64,000 nucleotides of DNA from Guyanagaster necrorhizus. Taxonomy: Eukaryota; Basidiomycota; Agaricomycetes; Agaricales; Physalacriaceae. Under the pieces are notes generated by a model, which was not told the DNA's origin, ran no database searches, and saw only the letters and a list, made by a program, of their open reading frames with translations. The position numbers and the translations under genes are program-made. The stretch is from contig NW_025064897.1 in the NCBI RefSeq assembly GCF_019112545.1, positions 491,336 through 555,335 of the forward strand, read 5' to 3'. Positions 21,091 through 32,537 of this stretch are shown here, piece by piece; the first letter of the stretch is position 1; each line of letters begins with the position of its first letter.

Positions 21091-24000
21091 ATGTCGGCCT
21101 ACGATCACTCCAGAGTGCAGCAATTCATCGGTATACCCTCCTTTTCGCGTGCTTTCATGTGGGGCTAACGTGTATTTCTCGAAGGCGGCAACTCGTTGGA
21201 CGCGGCTCCATTGAGTAACATGCTTGATTTTGTCAAAGCGCACGGAGGTCATACTGTGATCACCAAAGTTCGTAGAAATACAAATTACGGCTGTGGGAGG
21301 TAGCTCATCATCATCATCATCATCATAGGTCCTCATCGCGAACAACGGTATTGCTGCCGTCAAAGAGATTCGTTCCATACGTCAATGGAGCTACGAGACG
21401 TTCGGACGAGAACGTGAGGTTGAGTTCACCGTTATGGCGACTCCAGAAGACTTGAAAGTCAACGCCGAGTACATTCGTATGGCTGACAGGTATGTCGAGG
21501 TCCCGGGAGGTTCCAACAACAACAACTACGCCAATGTCGATCTCATTGTCGATATCGCTGAACGTGCAGGCGTGCATGCCGTCTGGGCTGGATGGGGTCA
21601 TGCCTCCGAGAACCCACGTCTGCCGGAGAGTTTGGCGGCCAGCAAACACAAGATTGTGTTCATTGGTCCCCCGGGAACTGCGATGAGGAGCTTGGGAGAC
21701 AAGATATCGAGTACCATCGTCGCTCAACATGCTCAGGTTCCTACCATGCCTTGGTCAGGCACTGGCATCTCCGACACTATCCTTTCGAAGGAGGGTTATG
21801 TCACCGTTCCTGACAAAGCATATATGGACGCTTGTGTCACTTCGGTTGAGGAAGGCTTGAAGAGGTCGAAGGAGATAGGGTACCCTATCATGATCAAGGC
21901 CAGTGAAGGTGGAGGCGGAAAGGGTATACGAAAGGTGGATAGTCCAGAAGGATTCAAGAACGCATTTCACGCTGTTGCTGGTGAAATTCCTGGTGTGTTA
22001 CCATCTTGTGTCGTATTTCCTGCTTTGTTGATCGCGAGATAGGGTCTCCAATATTCATCATGAAGCTCGCCGGACAGGCACGCCACTTGGAAGTTCAGCT
22101 TCTTGCTGATCAATACGGAAATGCCATCTCCCTCTTTGGACGTGATTGTTCCGTCCAACGACGTCACCAGAAAATCATTGAAGAGGCGCCCGTGACGATC
22201 GCACCAGAGGCTACTTTCGAACAGATGGAGAGGGCTGCTGTTCGTCTGGCTAAGTTAGTGGGATATGTCAGTGCAGGGACTGTCGAATGTTCGTTTTACC
22301 ACTTTCTTCCTTCTTTCGTTGTTCCATTTATGCATTTCCTTAGACCTGTATAGTCATGCAGAAGACTATTTCTATTTCCTTGAACTGAACCCACGTCTCC
22401 AAGTCGAGCATCCGACTACCGAGATGGTGTCAGGTGTCAATTTACCTGCCGCACAACTCCAAGTTGCCATGGGTATTCCTCTTCATCGTATCCGTCATAT
22501 CCGCCAACTCTACGGTGTCGCACCAAACGCCTCTTCCGAGATCGACTTTGACATGATCAAGCCTGACGCCAACCAGCTTCAGCGCAAGCCCCGCCCCAAA
22601 GGGCACGTCGTTGCCGTTCGTATCACTGCTGAGAATCCTGATGCTGGGTTCAAACCATCCTCCGGTTCTCTGCAAGAACTGAACTTCCGTTCTAGCACGA
22701 ACGTTTGGGGTTACTTTTCTGTTAGTACTGCCGGTGGATTGCACGAGTTTGCGGACTCGCAGTTCGGTCACATCTTTGCTTATGGCGAGGACCGAAGCGA
22801 GAGTAGAAAGAACATGATCATTGCTTTGAAGGAGATCAGCATCCGTGGAGAGTTCCGGACGACTGTCGAGTATCTGATCAAGCTGTTGGAATTAGAGGCG
22901 TTCAAGAATAACACCATTACCACTGGATGGCTCGACTCCCTAATCAGCAACAGGCTTACTGCAGAGCGGCCCGACGCCACCTTGGCTGTTATTTCCGGTG
23001 CTGTTACCAAAGCATACCTGGCCTCTGAGGCGTGCTGGACCGAGTACAAGCGCATTCTGGACAAAGGCCAAGTTCCTTCTCGAGATACCTTGAAGACGAT
23101 TTTCAGCATTGACTTCATCTATGAGAACGTCCGATACTCGTTCACTGCTGCTCGTTCTTCTATGACCGTATGGACTCTCTACCTCAATGGTGGACGGACT
23201 ATGGTCGGCGCACGCCCTCTGGCCGATGGTGGATTGCTCGTTTTGTTGGACGGAAAGAGTCACTCTGTGTACTGGCAGGAGGAAGTTGGTGCGTTGCGGT
23301 TGATGGTTGACGCCAAGACCTGCTTGATCGAGCAAGAAAATGATCCTACCCAACTAAGGAGTCCAAGTCCCGGAAAGCTCATCCGGTACTTTGTCGACAG
23401 TGGTGATCATATCAATGCTGGTGAACCGTATGCTGAGATTGAGGTGAGAGCTTTATACATGACAGTTCTTTGTCGTACTGAAATGTTATTCCCAGGTTAT
23501 GAAAATGTACATGCCGCTTGTCGCCTCAGAAGATGGTATCGTTCAGTTCATCAAGCAGCCTGGTGTCAGCCTCGAACCTGGAGATCTTGTTGGAATCCTC
23601 ACCCTCGATGACCCTGCCCGTGTCAAGCACGCTAAGCCTTTTGAGGGCCTTCTTCCCTCGATGGGCACGCCTGGTGTCGTCGGCAACAAGCCTCACCAAC
23701 GCTTGGTCTATTGTTTGACTCTTCTCAATGACATCCTGGATGGCTTCGACAACCAGGCAACCATGGCATCCACCGTCAGAGATTTGATTGAAGTTCTCCA
23801 TGACCAAGACCTGCCCTACTCCGAAGTTCGTGCCATCCTGTCGGCTCTTTCGGGTCGTATGCCATCCAAGTTAGAGGACAGCATACGTGCGGCTCTTGAT
23901 TCGGCTAAGGCTAAGGGAGATAACCAAGAATTCCCCGCCCTTAGAATCAAGAAACTTCTCGAACACTATATTCTGGATCATGTTCTTCCTCAGGACAGGA

Positions 24001-27000
24001 CAATGTTCCGTGCTCAACTTGGCGATCTCTTTGACGTCATTGATCGATTTATCAGCGGCTTGAAGGGACACGAGACCGAGACGATCACGAACCTTTTGGC
24101 GCGTTACGAGGCCACTGAGAAGCTCTTTGGTGGAAGCATAGAAGCTCGTGTTTTAGCTCTCCGTGATCAATACAAGGACGATTCAGACAAGGTCGTCGCC
24201 CTTGTTCTGAGCCATATCAAGGTCCAGAGCAAGGCAAAGCTTGTCATGGCTCTCCTTGATCATGTCAAGACTGGCGGCCTCGCTGTATCGGACCCAGAAA
24301 GCCGACTCTACCAGGTTCTGCAAGGCCTTGCTGCTCTCGAAGCGAAGTACGAGGTTCACTACTTGCTCTTATATCAATCCTGATCTTCTTTTCTGTTTAG
24401 ATCCTCGACGTCTGTGTCTCTGAAGGCTCGTGAAGTATTGATCTTTGGCCAGATGCCATCATACGAAGAACGCATGACGCAAATGGAGTCTGTCCTCAAG
24501 AATTCGGTCACGAACCAGTACTATGGCGAGCAAGGCCGGGGCCGAAGGTCCGTTGCTTCAGATCGATATTGTGCAATTAGATCTAATGCTTAATATAGGA
24601 CTCCTTCTGCTGAAGTGTTGAAGGAACTTAGTGACTCTCAATTCACTGTATATGATGTGCTTCCGACATTCTTCAACCACCCAGACCCTATGGTCACCCT
24701 TGGTTTGTTATTTATATCACACTCTATTTGCTGATCTTCTGATTCATCATCAGCCGCGTTCGAGGTGTATGTCCGTCGTGCATATCGAGCATACAGTGTG
24801 CTTTCAATTGACTATGAAGAGGGTGATACCCTAGATGATGGCGAGATCCCAAGTGTTCTTACGTGGCGGTTCAATATTGGGCAATCTCACTCTCCTCCGT
24901 CAACACCGCGTATCGCTTTTGGGTGAGTGACTCACGTTACACAATTATGTCCATCTCACTTAAGAGCATTATAGCGAACCTCGTCGCTCTGGTTCAGTCA
25001 GCGACCTTACGTACTTGATCTCCAAGAACCAGGCGCAGCCCATCCGCACTGGTGCTATCGCTTCCTTCCCCGACTTTGCTGCCCTTGTGCGCGGTTTCGG
25101 CAAAGTGGCTTCAATGTTGCCACTGTTCGATGCCGAGGAACACGAGCAACGTCATGGAAGAGATGGCCAGCCGCCTAACGTCATCAACATCGCTTTACGT
25201 CTATTTAATAAAGAGGACGATATGCCCGAGGATGACTGGTTTGCCAAGATCACTCCGTTTATCAACGAACAGCGCGAAATTCTGGATCGTCGTGGCGTTC
25301 GCCGTGTCTCCATTCTCCTTTGCCGACAAGGTCAATACCCTGTTTATGTTACCTTACGCGAGGTCGATGGTGTGTGGGGTGAGGAGCAGGCTATTCGTAA
25401 CATCGAACCTGCCCTCGCTTTCCAAATAGAATTGAGCCGTCTCAAGAACTATATCTTGAAACCTGTGTTCGTCGAGAGCAAGCAAGTTCACATGTACCAT
25501 GCTGTTGCGAGGGAGAATCAGCTGGACAACCGGTTCTTCATCCGAGCGTTGGTCCGACCTGGTCGCCTCCGTGGTACCATGAGCACGGCCGAGTACCTCA
25601 TCTCTGAGACCGACAGGCTCATCACGTCTATTTTGGACGGTCTCGAGTTTGTCTCTGCCCAGTATCGCAATGCCGACTGCAACAATATCTTCATCAACTT
25701 CGTCTACACACTCGCTGTGACCTACGAGGATGTTCTAGCTGCCATCTCTGGTTTCATTGAGCGCCATGGCAAACGGTTGTGGCGTCTGCATGTTACTGGT
25801 TCTGAAATCAGGATCGCTCTGGAGGATGATGAAGGGAACGTAACTCCCATTCGTTGTATCCTTGAAAATGTGTCCGGCTTCATCGTGAACTACAACGCCT
25901 ACCAGGAGATCACGACGGACAAGGGCACGACCATTCTCAAGTCGATTGGTGAGAAGGGCCCTCTTCACCTCCAACCCGTCCATCAAGCATACCCTACGAA
26001 GGAGTCTTTGCAGCCCAAGCGGTATCAAGCCCATTTGATCGGCACCACTTACGTCTACGACTTCCCCGACCTCTTCTCGAAGGCATTGCAAAACGTTTGG
26101 GTGAAGGCACGCAAGACTGATTCGTCTCTTGTGCCGCCGAAGGTGTTCTTGGAGTCTAGGGAGCTTGTTCTTGATGAACATGACCAGATTACCGAAGTAG
26201 ACCGTGCTCCGGGAAATAATACTTTCGGAATGGTTGCTTGGGTATTTACTATGAAGACTCCGGAGTATCCCAACGGAAGAAGGGTGGTTGCAGTTGCCAA
26301 TGACATCACCTTCAAAATCGGTTCATTTGGACCGCTTGAAGACCAATTCTTCTACCTCGTCACCCAATACGCCAGGGACCATGGTATTCCTCGCATTTAC
26401 CTATCTGCCAACTCAGGTGCCCGACTTGGTGTTGCTGATGAAGTCGTACCGCTGTTCTCTGCTGCATGGAACGACGACGCGCAGCCGGAAAAGGGCGTAA
26501 ACTACCTCTATCTGACACACGAGAACTTCCTCAAATTGCAAGAGAAGGGTCCTTCCGTTAAGACGGTCGAGATCCACGAGAACGGAGAACGCCGCCACAA
26601 GATCACCGACATTATTGGTCTGCAGGATGGTTTGGGAGTGGAGTCGTTGAAAGGCTCTGGTCTCATTGCTGGAGAGACGTCGCGCGCCTATGATGATATC
26701 TTCACAATCACTTTGGTTACCGCCCGTTCTGTCGGTATTGGTGCCTATCTTGTTCGTCTCGGAGAGCGTGCTGTACAAGTAGAGGGTCAACCTATTATCC
26801 TGACTGGTGCCGGAGCACTTAATAAAGTGCTTGGCCGAGAGGTTTACACCTCAAACTTGCAACTCGGTGGTACCCAGATCATGTTCAAGAACGGTGTTTC
26901 GCACCTTACGGCCAGTAGCGATCTCCAAGGTGCTACTCAAATCTTGGAGTGGATGTCCTATGTTCCGGATGTCAAGGACGGTGCCATTCCGGTTCGTGAA

Positions 27001-28298
27001 ACCCCCGATAGCTGGGACCGTGACATCGGCTACACACCGCCGAAGGGACCATACGATCCTCGTTGGTTCATCGAAGGAAAAGAGGATGAGACTTCGTCGG
27101 AGTGGCTCAGTGGATTCTTTGACAAAGGTTCCTTCCAGGAGACATTGAGTGGTTGGGGACAAACAGTTGTCGTTGGTAGGGCACGTCTTGGCGGTATTCC
27201 TATGGGTGTGATTGCCGTGGAGACTCGCACCATCGAGCGCATAGTCCCTGCTGATCCCGCCAACCCGGCCTCGTTTGAGCAACACATCATGGAGGCCGGT
27301 CAAGTATGGTACCCCAATTCCGCCTACAAGACTGCCCAGGCAATCTTTGACTTTAACCGAGAAGGTCTTCCTCTCATCGTCTTTGCCAACTGGCGTGGTT
27401 TCTCTGGAGGTCAACAGGATATGTACGATGAAGTCTTGAAGCAAGGCTCGAAGATCGTCGACGGTCTCTCAAGCTACAAGCAACCCGTCTTCGTTTATAT
27501 CGTTCCTAATGGCGAACTTCGTGGTGGTGCTTGGGTCGTTCTTGATCCTTCTATCAACAAGGAGCAGATGGAGATGTACGCTGACATTGACGCTCGTGCT
27601 GGTGTTCTGGAACCTGAGGGTATCGTAGAGATCAAGATGCGTCGTGACAAGTTGCTTGGACTGATGGAACGACTTGATGAGACCTATGCTTCTCTCAAGC
27701 GCGATAGCAAGGACAGCGGCAAGACACCCGACGAGCGCGCTGCTGCCAGTGCTGCGTTGTCCAACCGTGAGCAGCTGCTGACACCAACGTATAAGCAGAT
27801 TGCCACTCTGTTTGCTGATCTCCACGAGTAAGTTCAGTTTCATTCAGTGTCGTTGCCGAAAATTGATAGTTTTTCTCTAGCCGTACTGGTCGCATGGAAG
27901 CCAAGGGCTGTGCAAAACCAGCCGTGTGGAAAGACGCACGTCGACACTTCTACTGGGCTGTGCGAGCGCGGGTTGCACGGTCTGCTGCTCTTCGCGAACT
28001 CGCCGATGCCAGCCCTGGAGCTACGTACGAGTACCGTGCCAGGCTTCTCGATACCCTTGCCTCGCTCGAGCCGACAACGCCTTACCGGCAGATGGCTGAA
28101 AATTTAGAAGATTTGGACCTCGCACCCACGATCGTTCAACTACGCGCTGACCATCTGCTACGGCGTCTATTGGAGCTTTCCAAGGAAGATCGCAAAGCAA
28201 CAATGAACAGTATCATGCGTCTGGCAGACAATATGTCTGAAGACGAGAAGACATCGTTGATTGGCGTTCTACAAACCTCCTCTCGTTCACCAGGTTAG
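21091..28298 (+). CDS. ACC1: Acetyl-CoA carboxylase, multifunctional
   Basis: Eleven exons (21091-21130, 21185-21267, 21329-21992, 22043-22288, 22344-23443, 23496-24346, 24401-24547, 24599-24702, 24754-24922, 24975-27827, 27881-28298) join in frame to 2,224 residues, the same size as yeast Acc1. The enzyme makes malonyl-CoA from acetyl-CoA, bicarbonate and ATP in the cytosol, the committed step of fatty-acid synthesis. Biotin carboxylase, about 30-540: ATP-grasp glycine loop '[11 protein letters not shown]' (about 235) and '[16 protein letters not shown]' (about 357). Biotin carrier: 'EVMKMYMPL', with the biotinyl Lys714 created across the splice at 23443/23496. Long central domain to about 1450. 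Carboxyltransferase: '[11 protein letters not shown]' (about 1610) and '[20 protein letters not shown]' (about 1940). The start at 21091 gives a short first exon ('[14 protein letters not shown]') matching fungal homologues. All junctions keep the family sequence and no lesion was seen. Confidence 0.97.
21268..21328 (+). repeat. TCA/CAT microsatellite at an ACC1 3' splice site
   Basis: The second ACC1 intron ends in about seven CAT/TCA units (about 21305-21326) immediately before the AG acceptor at 21327-21328. The usual pyrimidine tract is replaced by this trinucleotide repeat. The exon frame on both sides ('VITK' then '[10 protein letters not shown]') shows the junction is right. Confidence 0.75.
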
Positions 28299-28635
28299 CT
28301 ACGTTCAATTCCTTCCATGTTCACTGTCGCTGAGTGTCCTTTATTTAGGGCCTCCTTCGTACGCTCACTCGTAAAATGTGTAACCTGCACTCGCCTCTTA
28401 GTTGTAATTATATCATTTGTTCTCTTTCACTCAATACGTTTACCCTCAATTGCTGTATAACCACTTCGACATACATAGACATACTTTATTTTGCTCACGC
28501 ATTGCTTTACATGATCGGATGTCCACCTCCATAAGTCTAATCGTACTTCTTCATTGTGTATCAGACAGCCGCGAAAGAATCCATAAGAAGTCAGAAACCC
28601 GTCGGGTTTTCTTTGTGTAGTGAGCTAAGTATCAC

Positions 28636-28738
28636 AAACGATGTACATATTGTTAAATAATGAGGAGACGTGTATGATATGAAGTCCAACCCCCTCCAAA
28701 AGGGTACGTGACATGCAAATTTTTTTTCTGCCACCAAC
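28636..28738 (+). repeat. Direct repeat, copy 1
   Basis: About 100 bp (from AACGATGTACATAT, through GTATGATATGAAGTCCAACC, to CCACCAAC) recur at 29521-29622 with about 10-15 differences. The two copies bracket the first kinase fragment, like a duplicated segment or the ends of an unrecognised element. No coding content. Confidence 0.8.
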
Positions 28739-29079
28739 TAATCAATCGTGCTGGCGGTATTTTCCGATTTTTGAATAAGCAATTGTCCACTCCACGCGAT
28801 CCCAACATGTCCGTGCCACCCAACCATCGTATCGAACCTGCGCGATTGCAGATATTTCAACTTGATGCGTGTGGTCTGGAAAGCAAGAGAATGTAGAAAA
28901 TGGAAAACAAAACAGAAGAGAAGAAAACTTAGCTCTGAAACTCCGCGGGACTTTTTCGTCTTGCGAAAAGAAGAATCAGAGACTGTTGTCTCCTTTGCAT
29001 CGCAAGCGTGGCGAATATCTTGGCCTGACACCGTGGGGAGAAGGTCGCGGCGGTAAAGCTGGCGGAGGACCCATTGGAT

Positions 29080-29520
29080 GTCCAGATATGACCCGTACCT
29101 ATGTCGACAAAGGACGTCTTTACCTGAAAGAATGCCTTGGCGGTGGCGCTTTTGGCAGCCTGTTTCACGCACTGGACCTCAAGACAATCGCTTGCCCGAA
29201 GCATATGTGTGCCATTAAATGCATACAAGCCGATGGAAACTATGGATGCTCCAATAGAATTCGTTCTACACCCCAAAGCCTCCCAGCGCTCTAATATCGT
29301 TGGTCTTCAAGACCTCTTCTGACGACGGCCGTATGGATTTCTGTTCTGAAGGCGACTTCTACAATGCTATCCAGAGAGGCGCATTTTTAGACCACAATGA
29401 ACGTATCTGGTCGATATTTATTCAGATCCTGGACGCCGTCGCACATTATCACGATCTGGGCATGTACCATCGGGATCTCAAGCCAGAGAATATCCTTTGC
29501 GCCACGGATCAAGCACCATA
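29080..29520 (+). pseudogene. Truncated protein kinase gene fragment, copy 1
   Basis: The sequence from 'DMTRTYVDKGRLYLKECLGG' (glycine loop 'GGGAFGS', 29137-29157) through 'CAIKCIQADG' (with the ATP-binding Lys) encodes the N-lobe of a Ser/Thr kinase. The frame shifts at 'VLHPKASQRSNIVGLQDLF' and again at 'MDFCSEGDFYNAIQRG'. It continues to the catalytic loop 'YHRDLKPENILC', then ends after 29520 where direct repeat copy 2 begins. The DFG and C-lobe are missing, so this cannot be an active kinase. A longer relative lies at 44265-45087. Confidence 0.8.
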
Positions 29521-29622
29521 AACGAAGTACATATAATTAAATAATGAGAAGAGGTGTATGATATGAAGTCCAACCCCCTCCAAAAAGGTACGTGAGATTT
29601 GAATTTTTTTTCGGCCACCAAC
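29521..29622 (+). repeat. Direct repeat, copy 2
   Basis: Second copy of the unit at 28636-28738. It begins exactly where the kinase similarity stops, so it replaces the missing C-lobe. Confidence 0.8.
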
Positions 29623-29684
29623 GAGGACTGCCGCCACTGTTATCACCTCAAAGAACAGCCCCGCCCCCACTCGCCACCGTCAAT

Positions 29685-29895
29685 CCCATTCGAACTTCAG
29701 CCCAGGGAGAGCGAAGGTGCCCTCCGCCACCGCTTCGACCTCATCACGGTACCGCAGTCCCACCAAAGTTCGGGCTTCAAACCAGGGACGGCGAAAGGGC
29801 CCTCCGCCACCATTACCGCCACCTAGGTGATCTTCTCGTGGTATTGCAACCCTGCCTCCGCTGGCGGTCATCAAGCCCGTTCGGGTTCCAGACTT
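29685..29895. repeat. Imperfect GC-rich tandem repeat, period about 80 bp
   Basis: The block TTCGAACTTCAGCCCAGGGA...CCCTCCGCCACCG (from about 29689) recurs diverged at about 29770 (TTCGGGCTTCAAACCAGGGA...CCCTCCGCCACC), with a partial third unit near 29877. No protein assigned. Confidence 0.6.
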
Positions 29896-29903
29896 TGTTC
29901 TGA

Positions 29904-30790
29904 TCACCAATGTGAGAAGACATCTGAAGGGGAAATGAGCACGAGAAGACAGGAAGGAGATGAAATGTTAAGATTCTAAAAGTCGATAAAGAAGACTATC
30001 AAAGCCTTTTTTTTGCAGATAAAATTGTTGTTGAAAGAAAAGAGCAGGGGGACTGTCAAAGTCTCCATGCTCAGGAGATAGTGGGGGTAGGAGGTCAAAG
30101 AGCAAAAAGGGGATTTCTGATTCGATGGGCGCCTTATGAGTACCCCTGTGAAGCCAAAAGGAAGCACCATGTCAAAGACACGCAATCATGTAAAAAAATT
30201 CAGCGAACAGCGCGCTTGGACAGAGAGCGTCGCGGTCGAAGTGAAAATGGACGAAAGAAAAACGCGAAGATACGCGTCGACGGAAGTGACGTCATCGGAT
30301 CAGGATTTCCTTTCCGGGGCGGCTCCGCTAACGGCGCTTTCGTCGAATTTGTATCCTTTTCGATATCAGTGAATTTTTTACGCTTTAGCTCACCCTGCGC
30401 TGAAAACCCTTGATACATCCTTGATAGATCCCGCAGACCTATTAGAATTTATATAATATTGGAATGGCATTCATGCACTGTGCAGACCACGGCCCGGACA
30501 TCCCGGTTCTTCGGCCTAACCTCACACGCTTTCTTTTCTCATTCCACCTTTATTCCACCTGAATTCTTGTGTATGTCTTTTTCCTGGAACCGCCCAAATG
30601 TTCCTGCAGATTTCTAACATCACTCGTCTCTGAAGCGCAGCCACGTGATGGTATCTCGCTCCTGATTGGAATCATCGCATCTTGGCTGTTCTCTAAAGAC
30701 TCCGTTACCGTACTACGACGACCAGGGCGATGCCGTCGCCCCTCAGCTGCGTTGACGACAGCGACGTATACTTGGCAGACAAGAAGTGCG
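29904..30790 (+). repeat. Inverted duplicated segment, left copy
   Basis: The segment from about TGTGAGAAGACATCTGAAGG to GCTGCGTTGACGACAGC reappears as its reverse complement at 43440-44262, with substitutions and small indels. Shared landmarks include GGCGCCTTATGAGTACCCCT, CGACGGAAGTGACGTCATC (a CRE-like TGACGTCA), TATTAGAATTTATATAAT, and the start of the F-box-like reading frame near 30570. In the right copy it separates divergent kinase and F-box-like genes, so it probably carries a two-way promoter. Confidence 0.75.
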
Positions 30791-31990
30791 TAGCTCTAGC
30801 CTTAATTTGTTGAATCTACTAATCTTATATAGTTGAAGGAAATATCACTTGTCGATAAACGACTCTTGCATTGCCGTTACCCTTCCGACGTTTACATGTC
30901 CAATATCTCCACGGCAATGATGCATGGGGAGTCACAGCTGGTGCCATCGAAACCATGCTTGCGTCCCCAGCTCTCGAGGTAGTTGCAACCGATACTAGGT
31001 GAAGGTTCTTGATGCGTTGGCGTGGTCATTAGTCGCGCTGACATATCTCCCCAGATTTTTCCATGTTCGAATTCTTTATCATGACGATGACGATCCCATG
31101 CCTTCCTTTCTTCCAGGTCGACTTGCCGGGTTTCTGTCGACGCCCTTTCACCAGCTGCGAACTCTTGTCTTTAGTATTAAACGAAAATCAGGCTCAAACC
31201 TTTGGCAGCAAGTTTATCATGGAAGGCGTCGAGCTGCCTACCGTCACTATTCTCATGGTTGGAGCTTATTGTGATTTTATGGTCCACCTCTACCGGAATG
31301 TTGAACATGTAGCGACCTTCGGCTCGGTATGGCTTCACTCGCATCGTGGGTCCATGATTAGGGAACACTCGTTCAGGCTTATTGCTGCCGCGAACCAGGC
31401 AAAGATGTTAAGCCTATTGCAGGGTGCGCCAACAGCCTGATCAACCGCAGCGCATCAAAAATTTATTCTCTTTCAAGCTGTATATAATGCAATGCCTTCC
31501 ATCCAAAAGTTGACTTTAGATGGCGGTACGGTCAGAGATAGTTTTTAGGTATTTGCCGATACTACATTAATCGTGCAAGTATGGAACTTATACTCCTAAT
31601 TATTCAGGAGCTTGTTCCGACTCTGGATCAGTTCAAGTCACTGGAGATACTTGGTCCGGTGGACGCTTCCTCTCTATGCGTTGGGTTTAATCCTCAAATG
31701 TGCGGGAATATATATATGGGTCCGAATGGTGGTGAGATCCGCAAGAGGGTGCTAGCACTCGCCGAAGCTGCGCGTACTACTCGCATGCGACGCGATCTTT
31801 CGCACCTGTCTCAATGTCGATGTTTTGATTCTCGGAAATCGTTGGAAAGCAATCGCTACACGGTTTCCTGGGGGGAAAATTCGAGACGTTCAATGTTGTG
31901 TAGAGGAGCAAGTGAAGATCATGAAGGTCTAAAATTCGTTTTAACTTACTCCACCGCCCATAGATGTCTCTCTGATCCTCCATCCTGATG
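30560..31990 (+). pseudogene. Decayed F-box/LRR-like family gene, copy 1
   Basis: Pieces on the plus strand match the minus-strand gene at 42209-43430. An N-terminal block near 30570-30780 ('DGISLLIGIIASWLFSKDSV') is followed by 'ISLVDKRL' near 30845. 31063-31440 encodes 'MEGVELPTVTILMVGAYCDF', 'NVEHVATFGSVWLHSH' and 'REHSFRLIAAANQAKM', and ends at a stop. 31581-31990 encodes 'VDASSLCVGFNPQMCGN' and 'IYMGPNGGEIRKRV', then shifts frame. This layout is common in lineage-expanded mushroom F-box-like proteins. Several shifts and stops indicate a pseudogene. F-box identity of the N-terminus is inferred, since it is poorly preserved. Confidence 0.6.
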
Positions 31991-32537
31991 CATGAGAGTT
32001 GCGGGTATAGGCCATGCGCTATCTGATTCAGTCTGTTTTGGACAATTCAGGTACTGTGATTTAAGAGTTTGAGCCATCCTGTGATCAGGAGATGGTGTGA
32101 TTAAGAAAGTAAGATATAGCTATCTATCTCACGTTCATTTCACTCACGGCATGAACTCTTGAACCACAGGTCGGTTAGAACTGGGTCTCTCACCTGAATG
32201 ACGGACAAATTGCATGACACAAGACTAAGCTCGGAGATCGGGACGAACATCATTAGATTGTGATGTTGGAATACGGAGACATTGATAATAGCCTAACTAA
32301 CTTACGTATCATTTCAAAAATGCCAAAGCTGTACATCTTCATCATCGATAGATGGTCCTCTTGTCTCTTGTAACGAAGTTGTTTGAACAAAACTTTGAGA
32401 TGCGGAGTTCGGGGGTAATAATACAGAAAAGGTACAGATATACTGAAATACATGCCTGAGAAATCAATGCACATCAAAGAAAGAGGAAAATGAACCGCTT
32501 TGGCTGTTCTATCTCAGCTTTGGAGCCGACTGTATCA
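31991..32537. other. Intergenic, no feature recognised
   Basis: Lies between the decayed F-box-like copy and the stop codon of the zinc-finger regulator, and probably contains the 3' UTR of the latter. Short frames on both strands look random. Confidence 0.4.

Noticed and set aside
26851..27444. 197-codon minus-strand ORF inside ACC1
   Set aside because: Lies wholly within the ACC1 carboxyltransferase exon on the opposite strand and shows no family motif.
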